A stretch of 64,000 nucleotides of DNA from Lachnospiraceae bacterium (GCA_024699325.1 JAILPS010000012.1:39485-103484); one strand, 5' to 3'. Shown: positions 52,552 to 62,975, counted from the stretch's first letter. The notes: generated from the sequence alone by a model not told the origin. Program-made: numbers and translations.

Positions 52552-53598
52552 TTAGTTGTCGTTGATCTGCTCAAGCACTCTAAGGTCTGATTCGTAGAGC
52601 ATCTTAATGTTGTTGATGCCGTACTTAAGCATGGCCAGTCTCTCGATACCGATACCAAATGCAAATCCTGAGTACTCGTCAGGGTTAATATCGCAGTTGG
52701 CCAAAACCTTGCGGTTTACAACGCCTGCTCCCAAGACCTCGATCCAGCCCGTGCCCTTGCACAGTCTGCAGCCCTTGCCCTTGCATTCGAAGCAGCTAAC
52801 GTCAACCTCTACAGAAGGCTCTGTGAATGGGAAGTATGAAGGGCGGAAACGTGTTGTTGTGTCCGCACCAAATATCTTCTGCACAAGAGTGTTCAACATA
52901 CCCTGAAGGTCGCACAGTGTGATGCCCTTGTCAACGACCAGACCCTCCATCTGTGTGAACATAGGAGAATGTGTCGCGTCGTCATCAGATCTGAACACCT
53001 TGCCGGGAGAAAGAATCTTGATAGGTGGCTTCTTGGCCTCCATAACGTGAATCTGTCCCGCAGATGTCTGTGTTCTGAGAAGGAACTCAGGTGACAGATA
53101 GAATGTATCCTGCATATCTCTTGCAGGGTGGTCAGCAGGTGTGTTAAGAGCTGTGAAGTTGTAGTAATCTGTCTCAATCTCGCTGCCCTCGAACACGTCA
53201 AAGCCCATGGAAGCAAATATATCGATCAGCTCGTTTCTGATCTGTGTCACAGGATGAAGATTGCCCTTCTTAGTCTTGACAGCAGGCATGGTAACGTCAA
53301 TCTTCTCCTTCTCATAGCGCGCTGTCGCCTCCTTAGCCTTCAGCGCCGCATCAATCTCGTCAAACTTCTCAGCCGCCCAGGCCTTCAGCTCGTTGACGCC
53401 CTTACCAAAATTCGCCTTCTGCTCGTTGGGGATGTTTCTCATCTCCTTCATAAGAGCGCTGATCTTGCCATTCTTAGAATCCAGGAAATTCTTCTTAAAT
53501 TCGTAAACGGCCTTCGAATTCTCCAGACTGCCGATACCGCCTGTGATCTCTTCCTTGATCTGCGATATCACTTCCTTCAGTTCATTTAAATCCTGCAT
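52552..53598 (-). CDS. pheS: Phenylalanyl-tRNA synthetase alpha subunit
   Basis: The 348-residue catalytic subunit. A coiled-coil tRNA-binding region covers about residues 1-90. Class II motif 2 is read as [14 protein letters not shown] (about 173-186), followed by [21 protein letters not shown] Cys-rich segment ([20 protein letters not shown], about 268-287) is common in this group and may bind zinc. Motif 3 is [15 protein letters not shown] near residue 315. Expression is controlled by the T-box leader upstream. Confidence 0.97.
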   Translation of the reverse strand: MQDLNELKEVISQIKEEITGGIGSLENSKAVYEFKKNFLDSKNGKISALMKEMRNIPNEQKANFGKGVNELKAWAAEKFDEIDAALKAKEATARYEKEKIDVTMPAVKTKKGNLHPVTQIRNELIDIFASMGFDVFEGSEIETDYYNFTALNTPADHPARDMQDTFYLSPEFLLRTQTSAGQIHVMEAKKPPIKILSPGKVFRSDDDATHSPMFTQMEGLVVDKGITLCDLQGMLNTLVQKIFGADTTTRFRPSYFPFTEPSVEVDVSCFECKGKGCRLCKGTGWIEVLGAGVVNRKVLANCDINPDEYSGFAFGIGIERLAMLKYGINNIKMLYESDLRVLEQINDN

Positions 53599-53623
53599 AA
53601 ATACCTCCTATTTACCAACAAAT

Positions 53624-53869
53624 AAAAAAGCCCCATATCGTTCGCAATGCGACGATATGGGACGAGTTTCCCCGCGGTACCACCCACGTTCAGATAATTA
53701 AATCCACACTTTTAGTCACTAAATGTAGTGATCACATCCGCTTAACCGCCCACGCGTTTTCACGGAAGACTCCAATGCTGAAATTCGCTTCACCCTCTCC
53801 GCTCTGCTCCCACCACCGCAGAACTCTCTGTATGAGCCTCAGGCTAAACTACTTACACACCTTCACAGT
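53624..53869 (-). promoter_or_regulatory. T-box riboswitch controlling pheST
   Basis: The minus-strand leader contains the invariant T-box GGGTGGTACCGCGGG (53685-53671). The terminator arms CCCATATCGT / ACGATATGGG plus a T run (53624-53662) follow it directly before pheS. Upstream is a stem I region with AGAGAGTT and a candidate Phe specifier TTC near 53780. Uncharged tRNA-Phe should stabilise the antiterminator and switch pheST on. Confidence 0.94.
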
Positions 53870-53876
53870 CGAAAAT

Positions 53877-53905
53877 ATAATAAACAATTAGAAGTTGAAA
53901 GTCAA
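53877..53905 (-). promoter_or_regulatory. Promoter of the pheST leader
   Basis: TTGACT (53905-53900), a 17-base spacer and TATTAT (53882-53877) on the minus strand. It places the transcription start just before the T-box stem I. Confidence 0.75.
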
Positions 53906-53967
53906 GAAGAAAATGTGGGGAGACACTAAAATCGCCTATCAAAAGAATTCAGGGCACTTTATAAGCC

Positions 53968-53998
53968 CGAAAAGAGCCAGGCACGTTCGTGCCTGGCT
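53968..53998 (-). terminator. Terminator after pyrC
   Basis: A perfect ten-base-pair stem AGCCAGGCAC / GTGCCTGGCT with loop GTTC, followed by CTTTTC on the minus strand. Confidence 0.82.
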
Positions 53999-54033
53999 AT
54001 TCTATATCCCATCTTCTATCTTCTATCTTATTC

Positions 54034-55305
54034 CTATTTATTCTCGTAAACTATCTTGCCGCCGCATATTGTGTAGTGGACTTTGCCCGGGAGCGTCCAG
54101 CCTGTGAACGGACTGTTGACAGCCTTGGAGGCGAACTCCTCCTCCTTGACTTCCCACTCCTCATTTTCTCCAAATACGACAATATCAGCAACGCTTCCAG
54201 CCTCGATGCTTCCTGCCTTCATGCGGTAGAACTCCATGGGGTTCTTGCTCATGAGCGTTATAAGCTTCATAAGACTTATGTGTCCCGGCTGAACCAGGGA
54301 CTTGATGCCAAGCGCCAGGCTGGTCTCGAGACCTGTGATGCCGCTGGGCGCCTGCGCCATGGGGCGCGCCTTCTCCTCCACGCTGTGGGGAGCGTGATCT
54401 GTCACAATCATGTCGATGGTTCCGTCCACGATACCCTCGATTATGGCCTGACGGTCCTCCTCCGTTCTGACAGGAGGGTTCATTCTGGCGTATGTGCCGT
54501 ATTTGAGCACCGCGTCCTCCGTGAGCGTGAAATGATGTGGCGTGGCCTCAGCGTGTACGTCTGCTCCCAGCTCCTTAAACGCCTTCACTATCTTCACAGA
54601 ATTCTTGGAGCTTATGTGCTGGATACAAATGCTGGCCCCTGTGTCCAGAGCCAACACACTGTCCCTGGCAGCCATGATATCCTCGGCCGTTCTTGAAGCT
54701 CCGCCGTAGCCTAACTGCTCTGACACTCTGCCCATATTTACGCCAGCCTGCTTTACAAACAGCGGGTCCTCCTCGTGGAGAGCGATGGGCAGGTCTAACT
54801 CCTTCGCGCGGAGCATGGCCTGATAGAGTATCTTCTCGTCCATAATCGGGATTCCGTCGTCCGTGAAGCCTGCCGCACCGGCATTTGCCATGGCCTCCAT
54901 GTCGACTAATTCCTTGCCCTTCAGATCCTTCGTGATGGTTGATGTCTGAAGCACGTGAATAGGCGTGGTCTCGCCCTTCTCTATGCAGTATCTGAGGGTC
55001 TCCACGCTGTCAACTGCAGGCTTGGTGTTTGCCATGAGCACAACTGTAGTAAAGCCGCCTCTTGCCGCAGCCTTAGCGCCTGTCTCTATGTCCTCCTTGT
55101 AGGTAAAGCCCGGGTCCCTGAAGTGAACATGCGTGTCCACAAGTCCGGGCGCCACAATGAGGCCTGTTGCGTCTATCACGTCCACGCCGTCAGTGCACAA
55201 ATCCCTGCCAACCTTAACTATCATTTTGCCGTCAATCAGGACGTCTAGCACCTCGTCAGTCCCTGTCACAGGGTCAACTACATGACCATTTTTTATAAGT
55301 AACAT
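54034..55305 (-). CDS. pyrC: Dihydroorotase (class I)
   Basis: A zinc amidohydrolase that cyclises carbamoyl-aspartate in pyrimidine synthesis. Motifs: APGLVDTHVHFRDPG with His59 and His61 (about 52-66), YKEDIETGAKAAARGGFTTV (about 69-88), and HISSKNSVKIV near residue 230. The metal Asp is in IVTDHAPHSVEEKA near residue 304. The 423-residue length fits the Bacillus type. It is monocistronic here, with its own promoter and terminator; no other pyr gene is adjacent apart from pyrH far upstream. Confidence 0.96.
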   Translation of the reverse strand: MLLIKNGHVVDPVTGTDEVLDVLIDGKMIVKVGRDLCTDGVDVIDATGLIVAPGLVDTHVHFRDPGFTYKEDIETGAKAAARGGFTTVVLMANTKPAVDSVETLRYCIEKGETTPIHVLQTSTITKDLKGKELVDMEAMANAGAAGFTDDGIPIMDEKILYQAMLRAKELDLPIALHEEDPLFVKQAGVNMGRVSEQLGYGGASRTAEDIMAARDSVLALDTGASICIQHISSKNSVKIVKAFKELGADVHAEATPHHFTLTEDAVLKYGTYARMNPPVRTEEDRQAIIEGIVDGTIDMIVTDHAPHSVEEKARPMAQAPSGITGLETSLALGIKSLVQPGHISLMKLITLMSKNPMEFYRMKAGSIEAGSVADIVVFGENEEWEVKEEEFASKAVNSPFTGWTLPGKVHYTICGGKIVYENK

Positions 55306-55337
55306 AATCCATCTCCTTATGTGTGTAAACTGCTAGT

Positions 55338-55366
55338 AATATAGCATTATTCCCTCAATTATTCAA
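55338..55366 (-). promoter_or_regulatory. Promoter of pyrC
   Basis: TTGAAT (55366-55361), a 17-base spacer and TATATT (55343-55338) on the minus strand. No PyrR anti-terminator fold is visible in the short leader. Confidence 0.6.
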
Positions 55367-55404
55367 GTTAGATATAACTAACTTATTACGCCCTGCCACC
55401 ATCT

Positions 55405-55429
55405 AAGAAGACTCCGGTTGCCCGGAGTC
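55405..55429 (-). terminator. Terminator after the diguanylate cyclase pair
   Basis: A perfect eight-base-pair stem GACTCCGG / CCGGAGTC with loop TTGC, followed by TTCTTAG on the minus strand. Confidence 0.75.
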
Positions 55430-55433
55430 CTCA

Positions 55434-57743
55434 TCACTCTTTAAGTATTGACTTCTTATTTCTCTTCTGCTCGTACAGGAGCATGTCCGCATGGCTTAGG
55501 AGCTCGCCTATCTCCACTTCCTCCGTATTTTTAAATGCATAGACACCAACGCTAAGATGCACGATGTAAGGTTTATCTGCGCCGCAGTTGTCGTTAAATC
55601 TTAGCATCATTTTCTCCAGAAGCTCCTTCATGCGCTTGACCGTCATGGAGGTGTCCGTGAATATGCAGGAGGCAAATTCGTCGCCGCCAAGCCTTCCTAT
55701 GACGGCGTCCTCTCCGAGCGCTGACCTTAGAATATTGGCGGCGCTCTTGATGGCAAAATCGCCCTCCTCGTGGCCAAAGCGGTCGTTGATAATCTTCAGG
55801 CTGTCCAGGTCAGCAAATATCATGAATGCTCGCTTGTCAGCGTTAGCCGGGTCGTTCATGCATTTACGCATGCCCTCGTAGAGTCCTCGCCTGTTATACA
55901 CGCCCGTGAGCTCGTCTGTTTTGGACAGTTCTCCAAGCAGCTGGTTATTCTCACGCACCTCGATCAGGCTGGAGCGAAGCTGACGCTCTATCATGTCCTG
56001 ACGCTTTATCAGGGAGATAATCTTAAGCGCCGCGCACAGCTGCAGATTGACCGCCTGGATTGTTCCAAACTGCTCTGCGCCCGCCTCCGCTAAGAGAAGT
56101 CCAAACTGCTCCTCCCTCGTAAACAGAACGCTCATGACAAGCGTGTGCCTTCTGTCATCCTGTATGAAGCTGTTGGTAAACAGCTCGCCAAATGGTATCC
56201 TCTGGGCCTCGCCGGTCACCTGATAGCTCTGCAGCTCGTCGCTGTAGGCCTTCAGAAGAAGGCTGTCCGGATACCTCCACTGCTTGTCCGCGGGGTGCTC
56301 GATGACATTCTCGTAGGCAAAGAGGTAGGATGACCTGATGCCCAACTTATTCATCTTCTCAACCACCGTGTAATAGGCTCTGTCGTCAGTCGCCTCAAAC
56401 ACGATCATGTCCCTGGTGATGGCGTTGGTTTTGATAGTTATCTGGTTATTCTCCTCTATCTTCTGGTTGCAGATCTGGTCGTTGACCTCCGCAACAGCCC
56501 TGAAAAATGCGGAGAATAACATGTTGATTCTCTCGATATCGTCCTTGCTCTCGGCCCGCCTTATACATCTGTTCTGCAGGATGTCGAGAATTATGAAGAA
56601 CCTGCTTCCGGAGATTCTTCCCTCCCTGATCCATATGAGAATGGCTCTCATGACCACATTTACTTCCTGCGCGTCGCTGTTAAACATCTCGTCAAGGGAC
56701 TTGGCATCAAGCGAGCAGAAGCTTCTGATGCACATTTCCTTAACGTGCACGTCGAAGTGGTCCGTGCCAAACAGATAGTCTCCGAGGTACTGCGCAATAT
56801 TTTCCGGCTCCTCGTCCACCAGTTTTCTAAGCTCCAGCTCCTCGGCGTTATGCTCCGTGCAGCCGCAGGAATCTCTCACAACAAGATGTGAGGCCATGAC
56901 ACTTTGCTCAATCTCGCCCTCAAGTGTGAGGTTCACGGCCTCCACAAGTGCCTGATATCCCAGCTCTCTCGAATCCGCCTTAACCGTGGTCAAATGCGGC
57001 GTGAGTTCCATGCACACAGGGTCATCGTCAAATCCTGTGACGCAGATATCCCTGCCCGGCCTTATGCCCCTCTGCTCCAAAACCTTATAGCCTGTGTATG
57101 CCATCTGGTCGTTGGCAAATGCTATGGCGTCTAAATCGCTGTTCTTATCGAGAAGCGCCTGCACAGCGTTGGTCACATATCTGGAGAAGTTGCCGTAAAC
57201 CACCCTGTCCGGGTCGTATTCTATGCCGTGCTCCTCCAAAACCCTGCGGTAAACGTCCAGTCTCGCCTTCGCGTCGTCGTTGGTCAGCGGTCCGCTCACA
57301 TAGCCGATCTTCTTACAGCCGTGAGCTTCTATGAGATGTCTGATGACATCGCCCATGCCTGTGTTGTTGTCAATATTTATGCAGGGGTAACCCTCTATCT
57401 CGCTCGCTATCGTGATTATCGGCGTGCCCTGATAGCGCCCTAGAAGCTCTGCCTGCTCCTCCTTGCTTAGATGTCCTCCAATGGTTCCTATAAGCACCAG
57501 AAGCACGTCAAACTTAACCCTTAGCGGCACGTCAAAAAGCGTATGATACTGGTACTCATACGCTGTGTTGACAACATCCTTATAAACCCCGTTAATATAT
57601 CTTCCCGGAATGATAACCAGGTTGACATCCTTCTCGGCAGCTGCCTCCATGGCGCCCGCGCAGACCGCGGCGTCAAATTCGTCCTGCAGATGTCCGACTA
57701 AGAGTCCCACCTGTATCCTTCTTCGTTTTTTAGTTTCGCTCAT
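55434..57743 (-). CDS. LacI-type ligand-sensor diguanylate cyclase (first of a tandem pair)
   Basis: A 769-residue cytoplasmic protein without signal peptide or membrane helix. After a basic start (KKRRRIQVGLLVGHLQDEFD), residues about 10-290 form a periplasmic-binding-protein fold like the sensor of LacI repressors (YVSGPLTNDDAKARLDVYR, FANDQMAYTGYKVLEQRGI, CVTGFDDDPVCMELTPHLTT). The HTH domain is absent. A helical middle (about 300-600) precedes a GGDEF domain with RLGGDEFASC. No RxxD inhibitory site precedes it. A soluble ligand, probably a sugar, may set cyclic-di-GMP synthesis. It lies 20 bases after its paralogue. Confidence 0.88.
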   Translation of the reverse strand: MSETKKRRRIQVGLLVGHLQDEFDAAVCAGAMEAAAEKDVNLVIIPGRYINGVYKDVVNTAYEYQYHTLFDVPLRVKFDVLLVLIGTIGGHLSKEEQAELLGRYQGTPIITIASEIEGYPCINIDNNTGMGDVIRHLIEAHGCKKIGYVSGPLTNDDAKARLDVYRRVLEEHGIEYDPDRVVYGNFSRYVTNAVQALLDKNSDLDAIAFANDQMAYTGYKVLEQRGIRPGRDICVTGFDDDPVCMELTPHLTTVKADSRELGYQALVEAVNLTLEGEIEQSVMASHLVVRDSCGCTEHNAEELELRKLVDEEPENIAQYLGDYLFGTDHFDVHVKEMCIRSFCSLDAKSLDEMFNSDAQEVNVVMRAILIWIREGRISGSRFFIILDILQNRCIRRAESKDDIERINMLFSAFFRAVAEVNDQICNQKIEENNQITIKTNAITRDMIVFEATDDRAYYTVVEKMNKLGIRSSYLFAYENVIEHPADKQWRYPDSLLLKAYSDELQSYQVTGEAQRIPFGELFTNSFIQDDRRHTLVMSVLFTREEQFGLLLAEAGAEQFGTIQAVNLQLCAALKIISLIKRQDMIERQLRSSLIEVRENNQLLGELSKTDELTGVYNRRGLYEGMRKCMNDPANADKRAFMIFADLDSLKIINDRFGHEEGDFAIKSAANILRSALGEDAVIGRLGGDEFASCIFTDTSMTVKRMKELLEKMMLRFNDNCGADKPYIVHLSVGVYAFKNTEEVEIGELLSHADMLLYEQKRNKKSILKE

Positions 57744-57752
57744 CCCCCTTGT

Positions 57753-57767
57753 TTAACCAGCGGTTAA
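57753..57767. repeat. Palindrome at the junction of the two diguanylate cyclase genes
   Basis: TTAACC-AGC-GGTTAA has perfect six-base arms and spans the stop codon of the upstream paralogue, ten bases before the start of the second. It could be a weak hairpin or a protein site. Confidence 0.4.
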
Positions 57768-59680
57768 TCCTTTCTAACAACCTTCTTGGCCGACTTGACT
57801 GCATACATATTCTCATCGGCCTCCTTAATCATATCGTCCAACTCCTTAATATCCTTAAGGATTGCCGTCTTATATCCGCAACTGCATCCGGCCTTATACG
57901 GCAGGCCAGAATTATCATTAAAATCCTTGAGGAACTGGTCCACCAGATTGATCATGGCGTCGACATTGACAGGCTGCTCGTGCACGAAGAACACGCTGAA
58001 TTCGTCGCCGCCCGTCCTTACGCACACCGCATCCTTAGGAAATGCTGTGCTTAAAGCGTTAGCAACTCTTATGATAACCGTGTCGCCGCCCTCGTGGCCA
58101 TACGCGTCATTGACCTTCTTAAGCCCGTCAACATCTGACACAAGATATGTTATGTAATCGCCGTTCCTTACAGCATTGTCCAGAATGTAATGGTTCTTAA
58201 CCATACCTCTTCTGTTGTAGAGGCCTGTGAGCGGATCGCGCGCATAGAGATTATCTAACTGCTCCACAACGTACTGAAGCTCGTTCTTCATGTAGAAGCT
58301 GCCCGCATTGTTCTGAAGCTGTATAAGCCATGTTCCAGCCAAATCACCCTTGACGCTTATCAGAACCGTCGGCTCGTATGCGACATATCCCAGGAATCTG
58401 CTCTTAAAATATATGGGCGAGAATGCAAAAAAGCACGGTTTTGATTCGTGGAAAATATCTATCGGAAGCAGTTTACTAGTGTCAAATGATGTTCCGTTAA
58501 ACACGTCATGTCCGTACTTGACAACAGAAACCATCCTCGGAGTCAGTCCGTATTTGCTCTTGCCGGTCTCAGTCTCTCTGATGGACTTGTCGACCTTCTC
58601 GATACCCTCGCATATACATACAAACAATCTGTTAAATTCAAAGAATTCAGCGCCCTCAAGAGTGCTCTCAAACAGCTGCTCCGAGGTTGTGGCCTCGGCA
58701 AATATAATGTTCATCTTCTGAAGGTAGCTGTTGAAGTAGAAATAATCATTCTTGGTTGTATATTTGTCGCCGAACAGAGCGTTATGCTTCTTATCCTTCG
58801 GAACACATCCACAGGACTGGTTTTTGATAAGTTCGGAATCAACATATGTGACCTCAGAAACCTTCTCACCTTCCCACACCTTCATGAGAATCTCAACCGC
58901 ACGTCTTCCCGCTGTTCCAAACGCTCTCTTCACGGTCGTGAGTGTCGGATCATAGCTGTCACAGTCAGGTATGCCGTCAAATCCTGTAACAACCAAATCC
59001 TCAGGGATGGAATATCCGTGTTCCTTGAGGTAGTCCATGGCATAGAAAGCCATGGTGTCGTTGGCGCACACAATCGCCTCGACCTCCTTGCCGCTCTCCA
59101 TGAATCGCTTAGTGCACTCCTTAGCCTTGACCCAGAACTCTCCGTAATCGATTCTGTCATCCTCCACAGGGATATCATGCTCCTGCAGAATCTTCTTGTA
59201 GGCTTCCAGTCTCTCCTCAGTCTGAAGATTGCCGGGGAAGCCGCCGATAAAATTAATCTTGGTCAGCCCGTGCTCCTCAACCAGATGCCTCATCACAAAT
59301 TCCATGGCATTCTTGTCGGAGAGCTCGACATTGTAGTCCACCTGATGCTCAGGATCGTTGACATTCACAACTGGAATGCTCTTCTGTCTGGCACGCTCAC
59401 ATATCCTATGCGTGATCTCCGGCTCCATGAATGACTCGCCCTCAAGAATGATTCCGTCAAGCATATCATAGTTAATCAGGTTATAAATCTCCGCCTCACC
59501 CTTGATGATGGAAGGGTCGAGATGTCTGTCCATATTGAGGGCAGGCTTTCTCATAAGCGCAGAAAAACACAGGAGATTGATATCATTCTCCTGACACATC
59601 CTGTAAACGCCCTCTACGACCTTTGTCTCGTACTCGCCATCATAGCTTGTAACACATATTGCTATAGTTTTTCTGCTCAT
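57764..59680 (-). CDS. LacI-type ligand-sensor diguanylate cyclase (second of the pair)
   Basis: A 638-residue soluble paralogue of the 55434 protein. Residues about 4-275 form the LacI-like ligand-binding fold (AICVTSYDGEYETKVVEGVY, FIGGFPGNLQTEERLEAYK, VCANDTMAFYAMDYLKEHGY, VVTGFDGIPDCDSYDPTLTT). The middle (about 290-470) is a GAF-like or unrecognised alpha/beta region. The GGDEF domain follows: DPLTGLYNRRGM, then GHEGGDTVIIRVANAL and RTGGDEFSVFF; no RxxD I-site. The active-site GGDEF is intact. Both cyclases lie just downstream of the glycolytic genes, and a carbon-status signal is a reasonable inference. Confidence 0.87.
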   Translation of the reverse strand: MSRKTIAICVTSYDGEYETKVVEGVYRMCQENDINLLCFSALMRKPALNMDRHLDPSIIKGEAEIYNLINYDMLDGIILEGESFMEPEITHRICERARQKSIPVVNVNDPEHQVDYNVELSDKNAMEFVMRHLVEEHGLTKINFIGGFPGNLQTEERLEAYKKILQEHDIPVEDDRIDYGEFWVKAKECTKRFMESGKEVEAIVCANDTMAFYAMDYLKEHGYSIPEDLVVTGFDGIPDCDSYDPTLTTVKRAFGTAGRRAVEILMKVWEGEKVSEVTYVDSELIKNQSCGCVPKDKKHNALFGDKYTTKNDYFYFNSYLQKMNIIFAEATTSEQLFESTLEGAEFFEFNRLFVCICEGIEKVDKSIRETETGKSKYGLTPRMVSVVKYGHDVFNGTSFDTSKLLPIDIFHESKPCFFAFSPIYFKSRFLGYVAYEPTVLISVKGDLAGTWLIQLQNNAGSFYMKNELQYVVEQLDNLYARDPLTGLYNRRGMVKNHYILDNAVRNGDYITYLVSDVDGLKKVNDAYGHEGGDTVIIRVANALSTAFPKDAVCVRTGGDEFSVFFVHEQPVNVDAMINLVDQFLKDFNDNSGLPYKAGCSCGYKTAILKDIKELDDMIKEADENMYAVKSAKKVVRKD

Positions 59681-59746
59681 TTTTCTCCCTTTTGTAATAT
59701 TACCCCACGAACTATATAACTATATACATTCTACCACATATGTTTA

Positions 59747-59792
59747 CAAAAAAACAGAGGTTTCGAGAACTTTAAGATTCTCAAAACCTCTG
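59747..59792 (-). terminator. Terminator after tpiA
   Basis: Outer stem CAGAGGTTT / AAACCTCTG and inner GAGAA / TTCTC, followed by a T run on the minus strand. Confidence 0.9.
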
Positions 59793-59811
59793 AAATGATT
59801 AAATTATCTAA

Positions 59812-60561
59812 CTATTTGTAGTTGACAATCTTGCCGAAGTCTGGCTTAAGTGAAGCACCGCCGACTAAGCCGCCATCGATGTCAGGCTTAGCGAAGAGCT
59901 CAGCTGCGTTGCCAGCATTTACAGAACCGCCGTACTGGATACGGATAGCTGCTGCTGTTGCATCGTCATAAACCTCTCTGATGACCTGGCGGATTGCTGC
60001 GCAAACCTCCTCAGCCTGATCAGATGTAGCTGTCTCGCCTGTTCCGATAGCCCAGATAGGCTCGTAAGCGATAACTGCTGTTGCAGCCTGTGCAGCTGTA
60101 ACGTTCTGGAATGCGATCTTGATCTGCATTCTGATCCAGTCGATATAGATGCCCTGCTTTCTCTGTGTGAGAGACTCACCACAGCAGATGATAGGTGTGA
60201 TACCGTGTTCGAAAGCCTTAATAACCTTCTTGTTAACGGTCTCATCTGTCTCTGCGAAGTACTCTCTTCTCTCAGAGTGACCAATGATGACATACTTAAC
60301 GCCTGCATCTACCAGCATATCAGGAGCGATCTCGCCTGTGTAAGCGCCCTTCTCCTCGAAGTACATATTCTCAGCACCAATCTGAATGTTTGAACCCTCA
60401 GCAGCCTTAACTGCAGGGATAATATCGATTGCAGGTACACAGAAAACAACATCGACATCGTCGTTAGCTACGAGTGGCTTAAGCTCATCGATTAAAGCTA
60501 CAGCCTTGCTAGGTGTCATGTTCATCTTCCAGTTACCAGCGATAATCTTCTTTCTTGACAT
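59812..60561 (-). CDS. tpiA: Triosephosphate isomerase
   Basis: TIM interconverts dihydroxyacetone phosphate and glyceraldehyde 3-phosphate. The 249-residue sequence contains the catalytic Lys in GNWKMN (residues 9-14), the electrophilic His in [11 protein letters not shown] (about 93-103), the catalytic Glu in [11 protein letters not shown] (about 165-175) and the phosphate-binding GGSVNAGNA and GGLVGGASL loops. It lies 28 bases downstream of pgk. Confidence 0.98.
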   Translation of the reverse strand: MSRKKIIAGNWKMNMTPSKAVALIDELKPLVANDDVDVVFCVPAIDIIPAVKAAEGSNIQIGAENMYFEEKGAYTGEIAPDMLVDAGVKYVIIGHSERREYFAETDETVNKKVIKAFEHGITPIICCGESLTQRKQGIYIDWIRMQIKIAFQNVTAAQAATAVIAYEPIWAIGTGETATSDQAEEVCAAIRQVIREVYDDATAAAIRIQYGGSVNAGNAAELFAKPDIDGGLVGGASLKPDFGKIVNYK

Positions 60562-60589
60562 AACATGTCTCCTTATAACTGTGTATTAA

Positions 60590-61810
60590 TTACTTGTTGT
60601 CTGCTGCTGCAACGCCTGGAAGCTCCTTACCCTCAAGGAACTCAAGTGAAGCGCCACCGCCTGTAGAGATGTGGCTCATCTTGTCGCCGTAGCCCATCTG
60701 GTTAACAGCTGCTGCTGAATCACCGCCGCCGATGATTGTGATAGCGTCTGTCTTGGCAAGAGCGTCTGCAACTGCAAGAGTACCCTTAGCAAGGCTAGGA
60801 TTCTCGAATACGCCCATAGGTCCATTCCAAACAACAGTCTTAGCAGACTTAACAGCGTCTGAGAAGAGCTCAATTGTCTTAGGTCCGATATCGCAGCTCT
60901 CTCTGTCTGCTACCATCTTGTCAACATCACATACTAATGTGTCAACTGGAGCATCGATTGGGCTTGGGAACTCAGCGATTGTAACAGAGTCAACAGGAAG
61001 AAGGAGCTTCTTGCCAAGCTTGGCAGCCTTGTCCATCATTTCCTTGCAGTAATCAAGCTTCTCGTCGTCAACAAGTGACTTACCAATCTCATAGCCCTGA
61101 GCCTTCAGGAATGTGTAAGCCATACCGCCGCCGATGATTAATGTATCGCACTTCTCGAGGAGGTTATTGATAACATTTAACTTGTCAGCAACCTTAGCGC
61201 CGCCAAGGATAGCTACGAATGGTCTCTTAGGATTCTCAACAGCGTTGCCTAAGAAGTCAATCTCCTTCTGCATAAGGTATCCAACAGCGTTTGTGCCGCC
61301 CTTAGCAGAGATAAATGTTGTAACACCTGCAACAGATGCATGTGCTCTGTGTGAAGAACCAAATGCGTCGCAAACATAGTCGTCAGCGAGATCAGCAAGC
61401 TCCTTAGAGAATGCCTCACCGTTCTTGGTCTCCTCCTTGCCACGGAAACGTGTATTCTGAAGAAGAACTACGTCTCCCTCCTTCATAGCCTCAACAGCCT
61501 TAGTAGCTGCCTCGCCTGTTACGTTGTAATCAGCAACAAATGTTACTTCCTTGCCAAGCTTCTCAGATAAAGCCTTAGCTACAGGAGCAAGTGACTCCTT
61601 CTCGTTTGGTCCTTCCTTAACCTTACCAAGGTGTGAGCAAAGGATTACTCTGCCGCCGTCGTTGATAAGTTTCTTGATTGTAGGAAGAGCAGCATTGATA
61701 CGAGTCTCATCTGTGATCTTGCCATCCTTAAGCGGAACGTTGAAATCGCAACGAACCAGGACTCTCTTGCCCTTAGCGTTAATGTCATCAACAGTCTTCT
61801 TGTTTAACAT
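60590..61810 (-). CDS. pgk: Phosphoglycerate kinase
   Basis: Makes ATP from ADP and 1,3-bisphosphoglycerate. The 406-residue sequence has [20 protein letters not shown] (about 15-34), [20 protein letters not shown] (about 57-76), [14 protein letters not shown] (about 146-159), the hinge region [13 protein letters not shown], and the nucleotide motif [11 protein letters not shown] with [15 protein letters not shown] at the end. It lies 91 bases after gap, with a hairpin in between, and 28 bases before tpiA. Confidence 0.98.
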   Translation of the reverse strand: MLNKKTVDDINAKGKRVLVRCDFNVPLKDGKITDETRINAALPTIKKLINDGGRVILCSHLGKVKEGPNEKESLAPVAKALSEKLGKEVTFVADYNVTGEAATKAVEAMKEGDVVLLQNTRFRGKEETKNGEAFSKELADLADDYVCDAFGSSHRAHASVAGVTTFISAKGGTNAVGYLMQKEIDFLGNAVENPKRPFVAILGGAKVADKLNVINNLLEKCDTLIIGGGMAYTFLKAQGYEIGKSLVDDEKLDYCKEMMDKAAKLGKKLLLPVDSVTIAEFPSPIDAPVDTLVCDVDKMVADRESCDIGPKTIELFSDAVKSAKTVVWNGPMGVFENPSLAKGTLAVADALAKTDAITIIGGGDSAAAVNQMGYGDKMSHISTGGGASLEFLEGKELPGVAAADNK

Positions 61811-61836
61811 TTCTTTTTCTCCTTAAAATTAATAAT

Positions 61837-61875
61837 TTAAAAATGGGCCCGGCCCAATGGACCGGACCCACATTT
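61837..61875 (-). terminator. Partial terminator between gap and pgk
   Basis: A long stem around GGG-CCGG / CCGG-CCC with ATG/CAT arms is followed by TTTTTAAATT on the minus strand. Such sites often allow several-fold higher gap expression while leaving read-through to pgk and tpiA. Confidence 0.72.
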
Positions 61876-61901
61876 TGGTCGTAAATTAATTCAAACTCTG
61901 A

Positions 61902-62939
61902 TTAGTTGAGCTCAGCGAAGTACTTGATTGTACGAACCATCTGGCTTGTGTAAGAGTTCTCGTTGTCATACCAAGAAACAACCTGTACCTCATAGAGGTC
62001 ATCAGCGATCTTAGCAACCATTGTCTGAGTTGCATCGAAAAGTGAACCATATCTCATACCGATAACGTCTGAAGATACGATCTGATCCTCGTTGTAACCA
62101 AATGACTCAGATGCAGCAGCCTTCATAGCAGCGTTGATGCCTTCCTTAGTAACGTTAGCACCCTTAACAACTGCTGTAAGGATTGTTGTAGAACCTGTTG
62201 GAACAGGAACACGCTGTGCAGAACCGATGAGCTTACCGTTTAACTCAGGGATAACAAGACCGATAGCCTTAGCAGCACCTGTTGAGTTAGGAACGATGTT
62301 AGCAGCGCCGGCACGTGCTCTTCTAAGGTCACCCTTTCTGTGAGGACCGTCGAGGATCATCTGATCGCCTGTATATGCATGGATTGTGCTCATGATACCG
62401 CTCTGGATTGGAGCGTACTCGTTAAGAGCCTTAGCCATAGGTGCAAGGCAGTTTGTTGTACAAGAAGCTGCAGAGATAACCTGATCATCTGCTGTAAGAG
62501 TCTTCTCATTTACAGAGTAAACGATTGTCTTAAGATCATTACCAGCTGGAGCTGAGATAACTACCTTCTTAGCACCTGCATTGATGTGAGCCATAGACTT
62601 CTCCTTAGAGCAGTAGAAACCTGTACACTCAAGAACAACATCTACGCCGATCTCTCCCCAAGGAAGCTCAGCTGCGTTTGCCTTAGCATAGATTGTAAGA
62701 GTCTTTCCGTCAACTGTGATTGTTCCAGCCTCATCATCAGCTGAAACTGTGTGAAGGTTCTCACCGATCTTACCACAGTAACCACCCTGTGCTGTGTCAA
62801 ACTTAAGAAGGTTAGCAAGCATTGAAGGCTTTGTAAGGTCGTTGATAGCAACTACCTCATAACCCTCTGCGCCAAACATCTGTCTGAAAGCAAGACGACC
62901 GATACGGCCAAAACCATTGATTGCAACTTTAACTGCCAT
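61902..62939 (-). CDS. gap: Glyceraldehyde-3-phosphate dehydrogenase
   Basis: NAD-dependent glycolytic enzyme. The Rossmann motif [15 protein letters not shown] (about residues 7-21) is followed by the catalytic Cys in [15 protein letters not shown] (Cys near 159) and [20 protein letters not shown] (about 194-213). The C-terminal [15 protein letters not shown] block is also present. The 345-residue length is normal. It has its own promoter, a leader with a perfect palindrome and a partial terminator, and is the first gene of gap-pgk-tpiA. Confidence 0.98.
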   Translation of the reverse strand: MAVKVAINGFGRIGRLAFRQMFGAEGYEVVAINDLTKPSMLANLLKFDTAQGGYCGKIGENLHTVSADDEAGTITVDGKTLTIYAKANAAELPWGEIGVDVVLECTGFYCSKEKSMAHINAGAKKVVISAPAGNDLKTIVYSVNEKTLTADDQVISAASCTTNCLAPMAKALNEYAPIQSGIMSTIHAYTGDQMILDGPHRKGDLRRARAGAANIVPNSTGAAKAIGLVIPELNGKLIGSAQRVPVPTGSTTILTAVVKGANVTKEGINAAMKAAASESFGYNEDQIVSSDVIGMRYGSLFDATQTMVAKIADDLYEVQVVSWYDNENSYTSQMVRTIKYFAELN

Positions 62940-62975
62940 TTTAGATTCCTCCTAAAATAAATGTGATATAAAACT

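Noticed and set aside
58508..59434. 308-codon plus-strand frame opposite the second diguanylate cyclase
   Set aside because: Antisense to a protein with intact LacI-like and GGDEF domains; no ribosome-binding site or recognisable motifs.
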